A stretch of 64,000 nucleotides of DNA from JBELHO01 sp042091375 (GTDB lineage Bacteria > Pseudomonadota > Gammaproteobacteria > Enterobacterales > Alteromonadaceae). Below are positions 35,998 to 45,341 of this stretch, piece after piece; positions within the stretch are counted from its first letter, which is position 1, and every line of letters starts with the position of its first letter. The stretch spans positions 124,001 through 188,000 of the forward strand of contig JBELHO010000001.1 of the NCBI GenBank assembly GCA_042091375.1. Reading direction: 5' to 3'. The notes under the pieces were generated by a model that was given only the letters and a program-made list of their open reading frames with translations, searched no databases and was not told the origin of the DNA. A program made the position numbers and the translations under genes.

Positions 35998-36231
35998 GTG
36001 CTTGTTCCACCAACAGTCGATATTATCAAGTCGATATTATCAGTACCAAGTTCAACCAGCTTTTCGGCGCTAAAAGCCTATTTAATGGCAAGTAATACTA
36101 AATAATACCTATCAGCCAATAATCAATACACCCTATTAATTTAACCATAGTGAGTATTTGCTTGTTCCACCAACAAACGATCAGAGTATAATGCTGGGAT
36201 GACGAACCCAAGGCAATATTGAGAGAGATAC

Positions 36232-36912
36232 ATGCAGCGACAATGGTCAACTATTGTTAACGATGAGCAGAAAAAGCCGTACTTTATTCGTTTACAACAG
36301 CAAATAAACCAGCAACGTGCCGATCATCAAGTCATATTTCCCAAGACCGATGATGTGTTTAATGTCTTTAATTATTTAGATTTAGCCGAGCAAAAAGTGG
36401 TGATCTTAGGCCAAGATCCCTATCATGGCGTTGGTAGTGAGCAAAACCCTCAAGCTCATGGGTTAGCTTTTTCGGTCAATCACGGTGTAGCCATTCCGCC
36501 TTCATTGCGAAATATATACAAAGAACTAGATCAGAGTATTGATGATTTTATCATCCCAAAGCACGGTAATTTAGAAACTTGGGCTAAACAAGGGGTGATG
36601 TTGTTAAATACTGTGTTAACGGTAAAGCAAGGGCAGGCGCATTCTCATGCAAAATTAGGCTGGCAACAATTTACAGATAAAATAATTCAAGTGATCAACG
36701 AGGATAATGCTGGTTGTGTATTTATGTTGTGGGGTAATCATGCGCAACAGAAAGGTCAACATATCAATCGCGATAAACATTATGTGCTAGAAGCAGCACA
36801 TCCATCTCCCTTATCTGCGTATCGCGGTTTTTTCGGCTGTGATCATTTTAATAAGACCAATGCTTGGCTTGTTAAGCAGGATAAGCAAGCCATAGATTGG
36901 ACTGTACGCTGA
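36232..36912 (+). CDS. ung: uracil-DNA glycosylase
   Basis: 226 residues, family 1 UDG length. The catalytic Asp62 is in GQDPYHG (60-66) and the catalytic His190 in HPSPLSAYRGFFG. PPSLRNIYKEL, the Pro/Ser-rich phosphate-compression segment, and LLNTVLTV are present. It removes uracil from DNA in base-excision repair. It begins 57 bases after the end of the duplicated thrC 3' segment, with AGAGAGA as ribosome site. Confidence 0.97.
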   Translation: MQRQWSTIVNDEQKKPYFIRLQQQINQQRADHQVIFPKTDDVFNVFNYLDLAEQKVVILGQDPYHGVGSEQNPQAHGLAFSVNHGVAIPPSLRNIYKELDQSIDDFIIPKHGNLETWAKQGVMLLNTVLTVKQGQAHSHAKLGWQQFTDKIIQVINEDNAGCVFMLWGNHAQQKGQHINRDKHYVLEAAHPSPLSAYRGFFGCDHFNKTNAWLVKQDKQAIDWTVR

Positions 36913-37019
36913 TATAGATTTTGCCCCCAACAAGGTATTTTCGCCAGCATTAACCGAGGATAATGTTGACTTATGGTTTAACTTGCACAACTAAATCACT
37001 GGGTTGGATATAATGATAA

Positions 37020-37580
37020 TTAAAAGACAATCATCATTTCAGCGGCGACACAGTGACAATCAAAATGACAAATAGTGCAATCATAGCCTTTAGTGCTTAA
37101 CTCATGCCATCTGTCAGGGTGATCTTTAATTAGTTTACCTCCGCATTTCATAAAATATTTTACTGCGCTGTTACCTGGACTTTGTCGCCATAAGTGGCTG
37201 ACACCGGCTTGAGCTCCTTGTTTTTTTGCCGCAGTGATCGACAGCTTAAGTAATTGACTACCAACACCATAGCCGCGGTAATTCTCACTGACGGTATTAC
37301 ACTTAAAATAACAAACTCTTTTACTGTCTATTGGCCACAGCTCGGGTGAGCACCATTGATCTATTTGCCATAGGCCTGCAGCAAAAGTAAGGCGAAAACC
37401 AATTAAGGTTTGTCCATCATAAGCAACAAAACCGCTATTAATGCCGTCTATTATGCCTTTTTTATACCAATCTTGCATTTTGTCTCGGTCGATATAGCCG
37501 GCACCGTGAACCTTTAATGCCAAGGTTATAGTCGCGTCAAAATCTTTAGTTTCGATAGGGCGATAGGTTATATTTTTCAT
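37020..37580 (-). CDS. GNAT family N-acetyltransferase with Cys-rich C-terminus
   Basis: 186 residues. The acetyl-CoA loop is visible as NYRGYGVGSQLL (~110-121), the R/QxxGxG/A motif of GNAT enzymes. The C-terminus contains CTICHFDCHC, a tight cluster of four Cys and two His that could bind a metal. This tail is not part of the GNAT core. Substrate unknown; it lies convergent to ung and divergent from an FAD oxidoreductase. Confidence 0.8.
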   Translation of the reverse strand: MKNITYRPIETKDFDATITLALKVHGAGYIDRDKMQDWYKKGIIDGINSGFVAYDGQTLIGFRLTFAAGLWQIDQWCSPELWPIDSKRVCYFKCNTVSENYRGYGVGSQLLKLSITAAKKQGAQAGVSHLWRQSPGNSAVKYFMKCGGKLIKDHPDRWHELSTKGYDCTICHFDCHCVAAEMMIVF

Positions 37581-37655
37581 TAATAGGTCAATTTACAGTT
37601 GATCTTTTATCATTGCTTGTTAGTTTATCATCATTGATAACATTTTGGAGTAAAG

Positions 37656-38993
37656 ATGTACGATCCTTTACATGATAAAAGCCCCGGTTGCGGCGAAGCA
37701 TATCCGAGCAGTTATTGGGCTGATGTTTCCGGTAAACCGCCCGCTGATGACGGTACTTTAGACAGAGATCTTCAAGCCGACGTGGTGATCATTGGAGCTG
37801 GCTATACCGGCTTATCTTGTGCTTTACATTTAGCCACTGAGCACGGCATCAAAGCATGTGTTTTAGAAGCAAACCAAACTGCATGGGGGTGCAGTGGTCG
37901 AAATGCGGGCTTTATTCTGAAATCCTCTGGAAGGCAATCTTACAGCAGTATCAAGCAAAAGTGGGGCGAAGAGGTAATGCGTGGCATATATCAAGAGATG
38001 TGTGCAGGCGTTGCGACAGTCAATAGTTTGATTGCACAAGGCATTGATTGTGATGTGCAAAGCCATGGTTATATTAAAGTCGCCCATAAAGCCAACAAAT
38101 TTGCAGAATTGATTGAGTTGGCTGAGTTACAGAAACAACAATTTGGCTATGATGTGCAAATATTATCAAAGCAACAATTGCATCAACACTACATGGCAGA
38201 TCACAATGCGTTTGGCGCGCTTCGCTATCAAGATGGTTATGGACTTAATCCATTAAAACTGGCTTGGGGATATCAAAAAATTGCCCGTGCAGCTGGTGTA
38301 AAGGTACACTCTGCCTCACCCGTACTTAATTGGCACGATGAGGCGAATGTTCAGCGCTTAATTACTCCAAGAGCTGAGGTAAAAGCGAAAAAGGTGGTAA
38401 TTGCCACAAATGGTTATACGCCGAAAGGTTTTCATCCCATAGTGCAAAATCGAACTTTACCTGTATTGTCGCAGATCATCGTCACTGAACCTTTATCTGC
38501 AAGTCAAATTAAAGCCTGTAATTTTCTCACTAGCAATGTGGTAATGGATACCAGAGCTTTGAAATACTATTATCGAAAATTACCTGATAATCGGATTTTA
38601 TTTGGTGGGCGAGGGGCGATCACTGGTAAAGGCGCTGAACATCCTTACTTTGCTAACCGTTTACTCGCCGTGTTAAAAACCAGCTTTCCAGCCCTTAATG
38701 ATCTGGGTATTGCGCACGCTTGGGCAGGGTGGATATGTATGGCATTGGACGATCTACCGCATATTTATCGAAATGAGGCGCAAAATACTTTTTATAGCAT
38801 GGGCTATTGCGGCAGTGGCGTGTCATTTTCTGTGCAAGCAGGTAAGCGTTTAGCACAGATGGTCGCCGGTGAAAGTGTACCTGAGCTGCCATTATATCAC
38901 CGTCCTTTGCCTAAATTTCCGTTAGCACCATTAAGGCGTTTAGGACAATGGGGTTACTTTCATTACGGTAAAATAAAAGATACTTGGTTTTAA
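37656..38993 (+). CDS. NAD(P)/FAD-dependent oxidoreductase (DAO family)
   Basis: 445 residues. The FAD-binding Rossmann motif is VVIIGAGYTGLSCALHLA (~46-63), followed by the ACVLEANQTAWGCSGRNAGF segment typical of the glycine/D-amino acid oxidase (DAO) family and of PuuB-like gamma-glutamylputrescine oxidases. A second conserved part, NTFYSMGYCGSGVSFSVQAGKRLA, is near the C-terminus. It probably oxidises a secondary amine or amino acid; the substrate is not identifiable. It is monocistronic, followed by a strong terminator. Confidence 0.87.
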   Translation: MYDPLHDKSPGCGEAYPSSYWADVSGKPPADDGTLDRDLQADVVIIGAGYTGLSCALHLATEHGIKACVLEANQTAWGCSGRNAGFILKSSGRQSYSSIKQKWGEEVMRGIYQEMCAGVATVNSLIAQGIDCDVQSHGYIKVAHKANKFAELIELAELQKQQFGYDVQILSKQQLHQHYMADHNAFGALRYQDGYGLNPLKLAWGYQKIARAAGVKVHSASPVLNWHDEANVQRLITPRAEVKAKKVVIATNGYTPKGFHPIVQNRTLPVLSQIIVTEPLSASQIKACNFLTSNVVMDTRALKYYYRKLPDNRILFGGRGAITGKGAEHPYFANRLLAVLKTSFPALNDLGIAHAWAGWICMALDDLPHIYRNEAQNTFYSMGYCGSGVSFSVQAGKRLAQMVAGESVPELPLYHRPLPKFPLAPLRRLGQWGYFHYGKIKDTWF

Positions 38994-39100
38994 TTTGAGG
39001 CAAGTCAGTGTTATCTCCGGGTTACCACAATACTTGGGTAATGGAAGTCTATGTAGAGGCGCCAAGTCGTACCACAATAAAATCAACAGCCCTGTATTTG

Positions 39101-39142
39101 ACCGCTAAAAAAAACCGCTAGCAAGCGGTTTTTTTAGCGGTG
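39101..39142. terminator. bidirectional terminator
   Basis: ACCGCTAAAAAAAACCGCT (39101-39119) pairs with AAGCGGTTTTTTTAGCGGT-like sequence to 39141. It is a long A/T-tract hairpin that can end both the plus-strand oxidoreductase and the minus-strand lipoprotein. Confidence 0.88.
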
Positions 39143-39179
39143 ACATCAGTTAAGTTGTAATTGCACGTGGTTTAATTAC

Positions 39180-41621
39180 TTATGGCGCCAGTAAATTAAT
39201 TCCCTTACTAATAGTGGCAACATTGCCGATAACAGCGGAATTTATTGTTATCAATAGAATCGCTTCGACTGCTTCACCATCTGCTGGGTTTCTTACAATA
39301 AACTCCATAGATCTTAATCCTGAGCTATTTGTATTTACTTGGGTATAGGTTGTAGTACCCAGTAATTCACCATTGTCTATTGAGATTTCAACCGTTGCAT
39401 CAATGGGAAGGGCTTGCAATTCACTATCAGCAAAGGCAAAGGTAAAATCTTGGCTACTGCCACTGGCCAAATCTGCAATAGGGTTGTTTACGCCAGTATT
39501 ATTAAGGTATAGATCGCCGGTTACACTATCGCTTAATGCATAGGTAGGGTTTCTCGCATCAGCCATGATCAGCACGGTTGCGCGGCGAAGTATCGATGTT
39601 TTCGCTTGGCTATCACAATAAGCGCCTTGACATTGTGGACCATTAAATTTGCCATCGGCAAGGGAATGCATGCCGTCGGCATTGCTATCGAAAAAGATAG
39701 GTTCATTGGCATCTTTACTGTAATTTTCGTTATCGTCACGCCACGCCTCTTGCATATCGATAAACCCTGAATCTTGAGGAACAATACGGGAAAAACCAGC
39801 CGATACGGCATTGACATAATCGGGATCGGCAACTGATGTGCTAATGTCTTCATCGTCAAATAAGTTGTTGCCATTGGTATCAAAAAAGCTTTCATGTCCT
39901 ACCGCAGTCATTAAAATGGTCGCGCGGTGATCTGCTAAATAGGGTTCAGTTGCTGTCCATACCACCGAGCAACTGCCATTAATGGTCAGACAATTAGGCT
40001 CTATGGTGCCACCTTCACTGGTAAAGTTAACACTCGTACCATCAGGCACCGGGTTATTAAAATTATCGGCAAGCCAAGCGGTTATGGTCGAGGTAGTGCC
40101 ACGAATATATGCTTCGGGGTTCAACACACTAGCGGCAATAGTCATTGATCTCTGCTCAGGTAGGCCAGTATTAATACTCAATTCATTGGATTGGGTTTGC
40201 ACTGTTGTGGTTTCACCATTGTTAGTCATCGATGCTTGTGCAGTGACGCGAACCACCATGGGAGTCGAACCGGCAATGACTTGGGTAGTAATGATACCTT
40301 GGCTGTTAGTTAAACCAGAGCTGCGACTTAAACTGACGCCGCCAATATTATTATCTATACTGAAATCTACTTGATATTGGCCAAGGGGATTATCTAATTC
40401 ACTGTTTAGTTGAAAGGTCAATGTTGCGGTTTCTTGACCACCGCTGCCTTGAATAACAATACTTGAAGGCTCTGTACTGACAAAAGCGATGGATCCCAAG
40501 TCTTCGCCGGTAATGTCGACAATTTCAGAGGCCAATTTGGTGACGCTGTTAATGGTGATACTAGCGTTGATTTCATCTGAATTACCCGAGGTACCAGCAC
40601 AACTAATATCTTCATAAGTGGTTTTTGCTTGTCCAGCAACGGATAGTACTTGGCTGTCAATCGTCGCTTTCTCATTGGTAACACAAGCGGAACTAAAATT
40701 GACTTGGATAGGGGTAGTGATTTTAACGTCATTGTTGTCGACCAGATCTACAATTATTCCAACTGATCCGCCAGCACTGATAGTGTTGTCTTCGATAGAT
40801 AACTTGACTTTGCCATCGATAAATACACCATCATCGTCAAAGTGGCCAATTTTAATATCATCATTGACGATATCGGTGGCGACAACTTGAAAGGTAGTCG
40901 TGGCTGATAAAGTTTCATTATCTTGCTGAGTAGCGGTAACGGTTAGCAATCCGCCACCGATAGCTTCGCTAGCACTAAGAGATGCGGTTGCTAGGCCATT
41001 GTCGTCAGTGCGCGATGTGGCTGGCGATAAACTGCCTATACTGGTGGTAAAGGTCAATAGCTGACCGGTGATCGCTTGCCCTGCGCCATTGGTTAAGGTT
41101 GCTTGTGCAATCACTGTTTCATCACTTCTGAACTGGCTAATTTCAGCATTATTTTGCCATATTTGCACTGACAGGGTGTCGGGTAAGGTTTGCCCTATTG
41201 AGTCAACAAATTCATAGTTGAGGGACTGGGATAATTCAGCTACCGTTATCGTGGCAGTGCCGGCACTTAAGATTTGTAGTGGATCACTAATAGAAGCAGA
41301 AGCAATACCGTTGCTATCGGTGAGTGCAGAGGGAACTGAAAGTTCACCTACATCAATCGCAAAGTTGACTCGTGTTGCTGTCATTGGCTGCCCGTATTGA
41401 TCGAGTACTTGGCCATTGATTGTGATGAGTTCATTTATTTCAAAGCTCTGTTGACTTTCTCCTTGGGCATTAACCATTGACACCACGAGTTGACTAATAA
41501 CTGACGGTTCAGGAGTATTATCATTACCATCACCATCATCATTTTGCTCTGAACTGCCATTACAGGCAGTTAACACAAGTGACAAAAGTAAAACAGCGAT
41601 GGAAAAAAATTTGTTCATCAT
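39180..41621 (-). CDS. large Ig-like (Big_1/invasin-type) repeat lipoprotein
   Basis: About 813 residues. The signal peptide ends in a lipobox (LVLTAC), so it is a lipoprotein, likely outer-membrane and surface-facing. An acidic Asp/Asn-rich linker follows. Then several ~100-residue beta-rich Ig-like domains occur, with the Big_1 signature of TDSNGIASASIS / TDDNGLATASLS at each domain end. A later segment has two Ca-binding-like loops (DTNGNNLFDDED and DSNADGMHSLADG) and paired cysteines. An AAGGTG ribosome site supports ATG at 41621; GTG 41630 is too close to it. Adhesion or surface-structure role is inference. Confidence 0.75.
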   Translation of the reverse strand: MMNKFFSIAVLLLSLVLTACNGSSEQNDDGDGNDNTPEPSVISQLVVSMVNAQGESQQSFEINELITINGQVLDQYGQPMTATRVNFAIDVGELSVPSALTDSNGIASASISDPLQILSAGTATITVAELSQSLNYEFVDSIGQTLPDTLSVQIWQNNAEISQFRSDETVIAQATLTNGAGQAITGQLLTFTTSIGSLSPATSRTDDNGLATASLSASEAIGGGLLTVTATQQDNETLSATTTFQVVATDIVNDDIKIGHFDDDGVFIDGKVKLSIEDNTISAGGSVGIIVDLVDNNDVKITTPIQVNFSSACVTNEKATIDSQVLSVAGQAKTTYEDISCAGTSGNSDEINASITINSVTKLASEIVDITGEDLGSIAFVSTEPSSIVIQGSGGQETATLTFQLNSELDNPLGQYQVDFSIDNNIGGVSLSRSSGLTNSQGIITTQVIAGSTPMVVRVTAQASMTNNGETTTVQTQSNELSINTGLPEQRSMTIAASVLNPEAYIRGTTSTITAWLADNFNNPVPDGTSVNFTSEGGTIEPNCLTINGSCSVVWTATEPYLADHRATILMTAVGHESFFDTNGNNLFDDEDISTSVADPDYVNAVSAGFSRIVPQDSGFIDMQEAWRDDNENYSKDANEPIFFDSNADGMHSLADGKFNGPQCQGAYCDSQAKTSILRRATVLIMADARNPTYALSDSVTGDLYLNNTGVNNPIADLASGSSQDFTFAFADSELQALPIDATVEISIDNGELLGTTTYTQVNTNSSGLRSMEFIVRNPADGEAVEAILLITINSAVIGNVATISKGINLLAP

Positions 41622-41790
41622 TATCGGCACCTTAGGTAGGCTTTTTTACTGAGTTAACAAACTCAGTATTGATTGTAGTTCACTGTTTTTATGATAAGAG
41701 CCAAGATGATAAAAGTCCATGTATATAAAGCAAGTTTGTTAAATTAATGTTGTTACCCACTTCAATGTTAGGGACAGATCAAGGTTGTGT

Positions 41791-42726
41791 TTAATGACTT
41801 TGCATAAATACCTCTATATTTTTAGCGACTAAATTGAGCAGGTCTTGTTGGGCTTCCATACTTGCCCAAGCAATGTGAGGAGTGATCTGAAGATTATCTA
41901 AAGGTTGTTTCAGGAATAAGTGTTCTTTCGGTGGCGGTTCTTGGTCAAGTACGTCTAAAATTGCCCAAGCAATATCTCGGTGTTTTAACGCCTGATACAA
42001 ATCTTTATTATTGATAATCGCTCCGCGAGCCGTGTTAATGAGTACAGCGCTTTTTTTCATGGTTGCCAGCACTGACTTATTGATAAGTTGCTGTGTACTC
42101 GAGGTTTCAGGGCAGTGCAGAGTGAGCACGTCTGCTTGCTCAACTACTTGTGGTAAAGGTGTTCGACCACTGCGAATAATCGACGCCTGTTGTCGCTCGG
42201 CTATTAATACCTTCATATTAAAGGCACTGGCGATCTTAGCGACTGCTTGGCCTAAATTTCCATAACCAATGATACCCATAGTTTTACCGGCTAACTCGAC
42301 ACTGCCATTGCCGTGATGACAAAAAGTATGACCTTCTGACCAAAGACCTGACACAGTATTATTGCAGTGATGTTGCGGTTGGCTAAAGTAACTCAGCAGT
42401 TGTGAAAACACGTATTGAGCCACCGAATTTTGCGCATAACCACGTACATTAGAGACTTTTATCCCCAGTGTTTTGGCAAAGACAACATCGACATTATTAA
42501 CGCCTGTTGCGGTTACGCAAATCAGTTTTAAAGCGGGTAACTTAGACAATAATTCTTGGTTGAGAATGACCTTATTAGTAATAATGATATCGGCATCAAG
42601 GCAACGCTCAACCACTAAGTGTTGCGGCGTTATAGGATGTGATATCAAAGTGTGGACTTGGCGTTTTATGCAGTCGACAGATACTGCTGCTGAAAAGGTC
42701 TGGCTATCGAGAAATACAGCTTTCAT
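41791..42726 (-). CDS. D-2-hydroxyacid dehydrogenase
   Basis: 311 residues. The NAD(P)-binding motif GIIGYGNLGQAVAK (~148-161) and the catalytic Arg (INTARGAIINN), Glu (LDVLDQEPP) and His (ITPHIAW) are all present. The closest recalled group is hydroxypyruvate/glycerate dehydrogenase (HprA-like), but the substrate is not certain. Its start is one base after the DUF2164 gene, so the two are co-transcribed. Confidence 0.88.
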   Translation of the reverse strand: MKAVFLDSQTFSAAVSVDCIKRQVHTLISHPITPQHLVVERCLDADIIITNKVILNQELLSKLPALKLICVTATGVNNVDVVFAKTLGIKVSNVRGYAQNSVAQYVFSQLLSYFSQPQHHCNNTVSGLWSEGHTFCHHGNGSVELAGKTMGIIGYGNLGQAVAKIASAFNMKVLIAERQQASIIRSGRTPLPQVVEQADVLTLHCPETSSTQQLINKSVLATMKKSAVLINTARGAIINNKDLYQALKHRDIAWAILDVLDQEPPPKEHLFLKQPLDNLQITPHIAWASMEAQQDLLNLVAKNIEVFMQSH

Positions 42727-42727
42727 A

Positions 42728-42973
42728 TCAGTTTGTTACCTGCTCTAGTTGATAAATAGCATCAGAGATTTCTTCCACCTTAGTTGCCAACATTTTTTGG
42801 GCATCATATAAGCCGCGATTATAAAAAAATACGCCCATTTCACTAGTAAAAAAGTCAAGTAAAAAATCCGCATCAAATTGCCCTATTTCTTGATCGAGTT
42901 CCCTTGTAAAATACTGTTGAATTTTATTGATAAGATGTGCTTTTTCAGGTCCTGTAAATTGAATGTTTTTCAT
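42728..42973 (-). CDS. DUF2164 family protein
   Basis: 81 residues, cytoplasmic, mostly helical. The pattern FDADFLLDFFTSEMGVFFYNRGLYDAQ matches the DUF2164 consensus (LLDFxxxExGxxxYNxxxxDA). Function unknown. It lies one base ahead of the hydroxyacid dehydrogenase and diverges from the small CxxC peptide gene. Confidence 0.85.
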   Translation of the reverse strand: MKNIQFTGPEKAHLINKIQQYFTRELDQEIGQFDADFLLDFFTSEMGVFFYNRGLYDAQKMLATKVEEISDAIYQLEQVTN

Positions 42974-43043
42974 CCTTCATATACTCTGATCTGCCAATGT
43001 GGATCCACTATACTAAGGTAAATTACTTACGCGGGGAAAGTAA

Positions 43044-43175
43044 ATGTTGAAAAAAAAGTGGTTGCTTTGGTGGCAAACAAAATGTGCGAAATGTCGAAAA
43101 ATGCGCAAGATTATTCTATGGTTAATGATAATGTTATTTGTTGATGCCATTTGGTCACCATCAATTATATGGTGA
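43044..43175 (+). CDS. 43-aa Trp-rich CxxC small membrane protein
   Basis: 43 codons and TGA from ATG 43044. The ribosome site GGGGAAAG is well spaced. The basic, Trp-rich N-terminus MLKKKWLLWWQ is followed by CAKCRK and a hydrophobic helix (IILWLMIMLFVDAIW), so a single-pass inner-membrane peptide with a cytoplasmic CxxC is likely. It is unrelated to iscX in frame and ends 41 bases before it. I do not recognise a family. Reality is supported by the ribosome site, the composition and the position, but not by homology I can confirm. Confidence 0.6.
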   Translation: MLKKKWLLWWQTKCAKCRKMRKIILWLMIMLFVDAIWSPSIIW

Positions 43176-43216
43176 TCATGGCGTTAACCACTGTTTATTG
43201 CTACTGGAGTAATATT

Positions 43217-43417
43217 ATGGGATATCGTTGGGTAGATTCACAGCAACTTGCCTTAGACTTAATCGAAATCTACCCCGATGTAGATCCGTTAACCGTGTCT
43301 TTTACTCAGTTGCGGCAATGGGTGATGGCATTAGATAATTTCGATGATAATGACGCCCATTGCGGTGAACGCATTCTGGAGGCGATCCAAATGGCTTGGA
43401 TAGCTGAAATCGATTAG
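43217..43417 (+). CDS. iscX: Fe-S cluster assembly protein IscX
   Basis: 66 residues. The sequence MGYRWVDSQQLALDLIEIYPD, DPLTVSFTQLRQWV and FDDNDAHCGERILEAIQMAWI aligns with E. coli IscX over the whole length. It binds IscS and iron and modulates Fe-S assembly. The open frame extends upstream to 43151, but ATG 43217 with GGAG is the family start. The isc operon (fdx, hscA) is not upstream here; DUF2164 and a hydroxyacid dehydrogenase are, so iscX is detached. Confidence 0.95.
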   Translation: MGYRWVDSQQLALDLIEIYPDVDPLTVSFTQLRQWVMALDNFDDNDAHCGERILEAIQMAWIAEID

Positions 43418-43649
43418 CGATAACCATTTTGAACAGAAAACTTACCTGTGTTAGCTAGTGAATGGCTAACAAATAGTCATTAAAGTATCCAAGGCTAAGA
43501 TCGTCAATGGTCTAGTTTAGCGCAATTATTCACTTTCAGGCGATTAACACTTTTTTGTCTACCAATCTTATACTATACTCTGCTGTCATTATTGTCTCTG
43601 TGAATTTTAAACATTCACCATATTTATAAAACTGGTATTGCACATTATT

Positions 43650-45341
43650 ATGACAACAGCTACTAAACGCTCACTATATATCCCTTACGCTGGTCCAACC
43701 CTACTTGAAACACCACTGTTGAATAAGGGCAGTGCTTTTTCTGAGCAAGAGCGTGCTAGTTTTAACCTCACTGGTTTATTACCGCCGCGATATGAAACCA
43801 TCGATGAGCAAGTTGACCGTGCATACATGCAATATAAAAGCTTCCAAAACGACTTGAATAAACATATCTATTTGCGTGCCATTCACGATAACAATGAAAC
43901 ATTGTTCTTTAAACTAGTACAAGCGCATTTAGCCGAAATGATGCCGATAATCTATACGCCAACTGTCGGTGATGCATGTGAACAATTTTCTGATATTTAT
44001 CGCAGCTCGCGAGGGCTGTTTATTTCTTATGAAGAACGCCATCAGATGGATGATATCTTGCGAAATGCCACTAAAAATAAAGTCAAAGTGATCGTTGTTA
44101 CTGATGGTGAGCGCATTTTAGGACTAGGCGATCAAGGTATCGGCGGTATGGGTATACCTATTGGCAAACTGTCTTTGTATACCGCTTGTGGCGGCATAAG
44201 CCCCGCATATACGCTGCCGGTGATGCTTGATGTCGGTACCAACAATGAGAAACTGTTAAATGATCCTATGTATATGGGCTGGCGACATAAACGCATTGAA
44301 CAAGACAAATACGATGAATTTGTTGATCTGTTTATTCACGCCGTAAAACGTCGTTGGCCGCAAGTTTTGTTGCAATTTGAAGATTTTGCTCAGCCCAATG
44401 CGACGCCTTTATTGACCCGTTATCGACAGCAAGTGTGTTGTTTTAACGACGATATTCAGGGCACAGCAGCGGTGACAGTGGGGACTTTGTTAGCTGCTTG
44501 TCGTTCCAAACAAGTTAAATTGTCGGATCAAAAAGTCGCTTTTGTTGGCGCAGGCTCGGCTGGCTGTGGTATTGCTGAGCAAATCATTGCGCAAATGGTC
44601 AGTGAGGGTATATCAACTGAACAAGCCCGCAGTCAGGTATTTATGATTGATAGGTTCGGCTTGTTAACTGAAGGCATGCAAGCACTCAGAGATTTTCAAC
44701 AAAAGCTCGTTCAACGCCAAGTAGATATTGAAACTTGGCCAATCACCGGCCAATTTGCAAGCTTGCTTGAGGTGATCAATAACGCTAAGCCAGATATTTT
44801 AATTGGTGTATCCGGAGTGGCTGGTTTATTTACCGAACAGTTGATTAAAGCAATGAAGTCACATTGTGCTCTGCCGATTATTTTTCCCCTGAGTAATCCA
44901 CTTAAACAAGTAGAAGCGACCCCTGCAGATATTATTGAATGGACCGAAGGGCAAGCAATTGTAGCTACCGGTAGTCCATTTGAACCAGTGCACTACCGCG
45001 GTAAAACTTTTCACATTGCCCAGTGTAATAACAGTTATATATTCCCAGGTATAGGTTTAGGTGTTGTCGCCGCAAATATAAGTCTGATCACTGATGAAAT
45101 GTTAATTGTTGCCAGTGAAACATTGGCGAGAACATCACCACTTGCTAATACTGGCGAGGGGGAGCTATTACCACCAATCACAGCTATTGCTGATTTAAGT
45201 AAAGAAATTGCTTTTGCGGTCGCTAAAGTCGCTTACCGACAAAAGTTGGCATTGGAAATATCAGATGAGATGTTAAAAGCAAAAATAGCGCGAAATTTTT
45301 GGGTGCCTGAATATCGACAATACAAACGCATCAGTATTTAA
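43650..45341 (+). CDS. maeA: NAD-dependent malic enzyme
   Basis: 563 residues, the size of E. coli MaeA. It decarboxylates malate to pyruvate with NAD. The N-terminal domain has IYTPTVGDACEQFSDIYR, the metal/substrate site IVVTDGERILGLGDQGIGGMG and LQFEDFAQPNA with FNDDIQGTA; the NAD motif FVGAGSAGCGIAEQI follows. A TTG upstream at 43638 is rejected in favour of ATG 43650. Monocistronic, between iscX and ndk. Confidence 0.96.
   Translation: MTTATKRSLYIPYAGPTLLETPLLNKGSAFSEQERASFNLTGLLPPRYETIDEQVDRAYMQYKSFQNDLNKHIYLRAIHDNNETLFFKLVQAHLAEMMPIIYTPTVGDACEQFSDIYRSSRGLFISYEERHQMDDILRNATKNKVKVIVVTDGERILGLGDQGIGGMGIPIGKLSLYTACGGISPAYTLPVMLDVGTNNEKLLNDPMYMGWRHKRIEQDKYDEFVDLFIHAVKRRWPQVLLQFEDFAQPNATPLLTRYRQQVCCFNDDIQGTAAVTVGTLLAACRSKQVKLSDQKVAFVGAGSAGCGIAEQIIAQMVSEGISTEQARSQVFMIDRFGLLTEGMQALRDFQQKLVQRQVDIETWPITGQFASLLEVINNAKPDILIGVSGVAGLFTEQLIKAMKSHCALPIIFPLSNPLKQVEATPADIIEWTEGQAIVATGSPFEPVHYRGKTFHIAQCNNSYIFPGIGLGVVAANISLITDEMLIVASETLARTSPLANTGEGELLPPITAIADLSKEIAFAVAKVAYRQKLALEISDEMLKAKIARNFWVPEYRQYKRISI

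Larger units (their letters stand above)
35775..36175 (+). repeat. imperfect tandem duplication (160-bp period) of the thrC 3' end and terminator region
   Basis: Copy 1 comprises 35775-35827, the N gap, and 35928-36015. Copy 2 is 36031-36175. The coding part is identical; the downstream part differs at four positions and diverges after CCACCAACA. Copy 2 has AATG where copy 1 has Ns. If the gap is really 4 bases, the period is exactly 160 bp. A short repeat of TCGATATTATCA(A)G at the junction (36017-36030) suggests a slippage or recombination point. Confidence 0.85.

Noticed and set aside
35775..36175. Duplicated thrC end as a mobile element footprint
   Set aside because: No transposase, terminal inverted repeat or target-site duplication; a simple tandem duplication or assembly artefact explains it.
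43151..43216. GTG-initiated N-terminal extension of iscX
   Set aside because: The IscX family starts at MGYRW and ATG 43217 has its own GGAG ribosome site.
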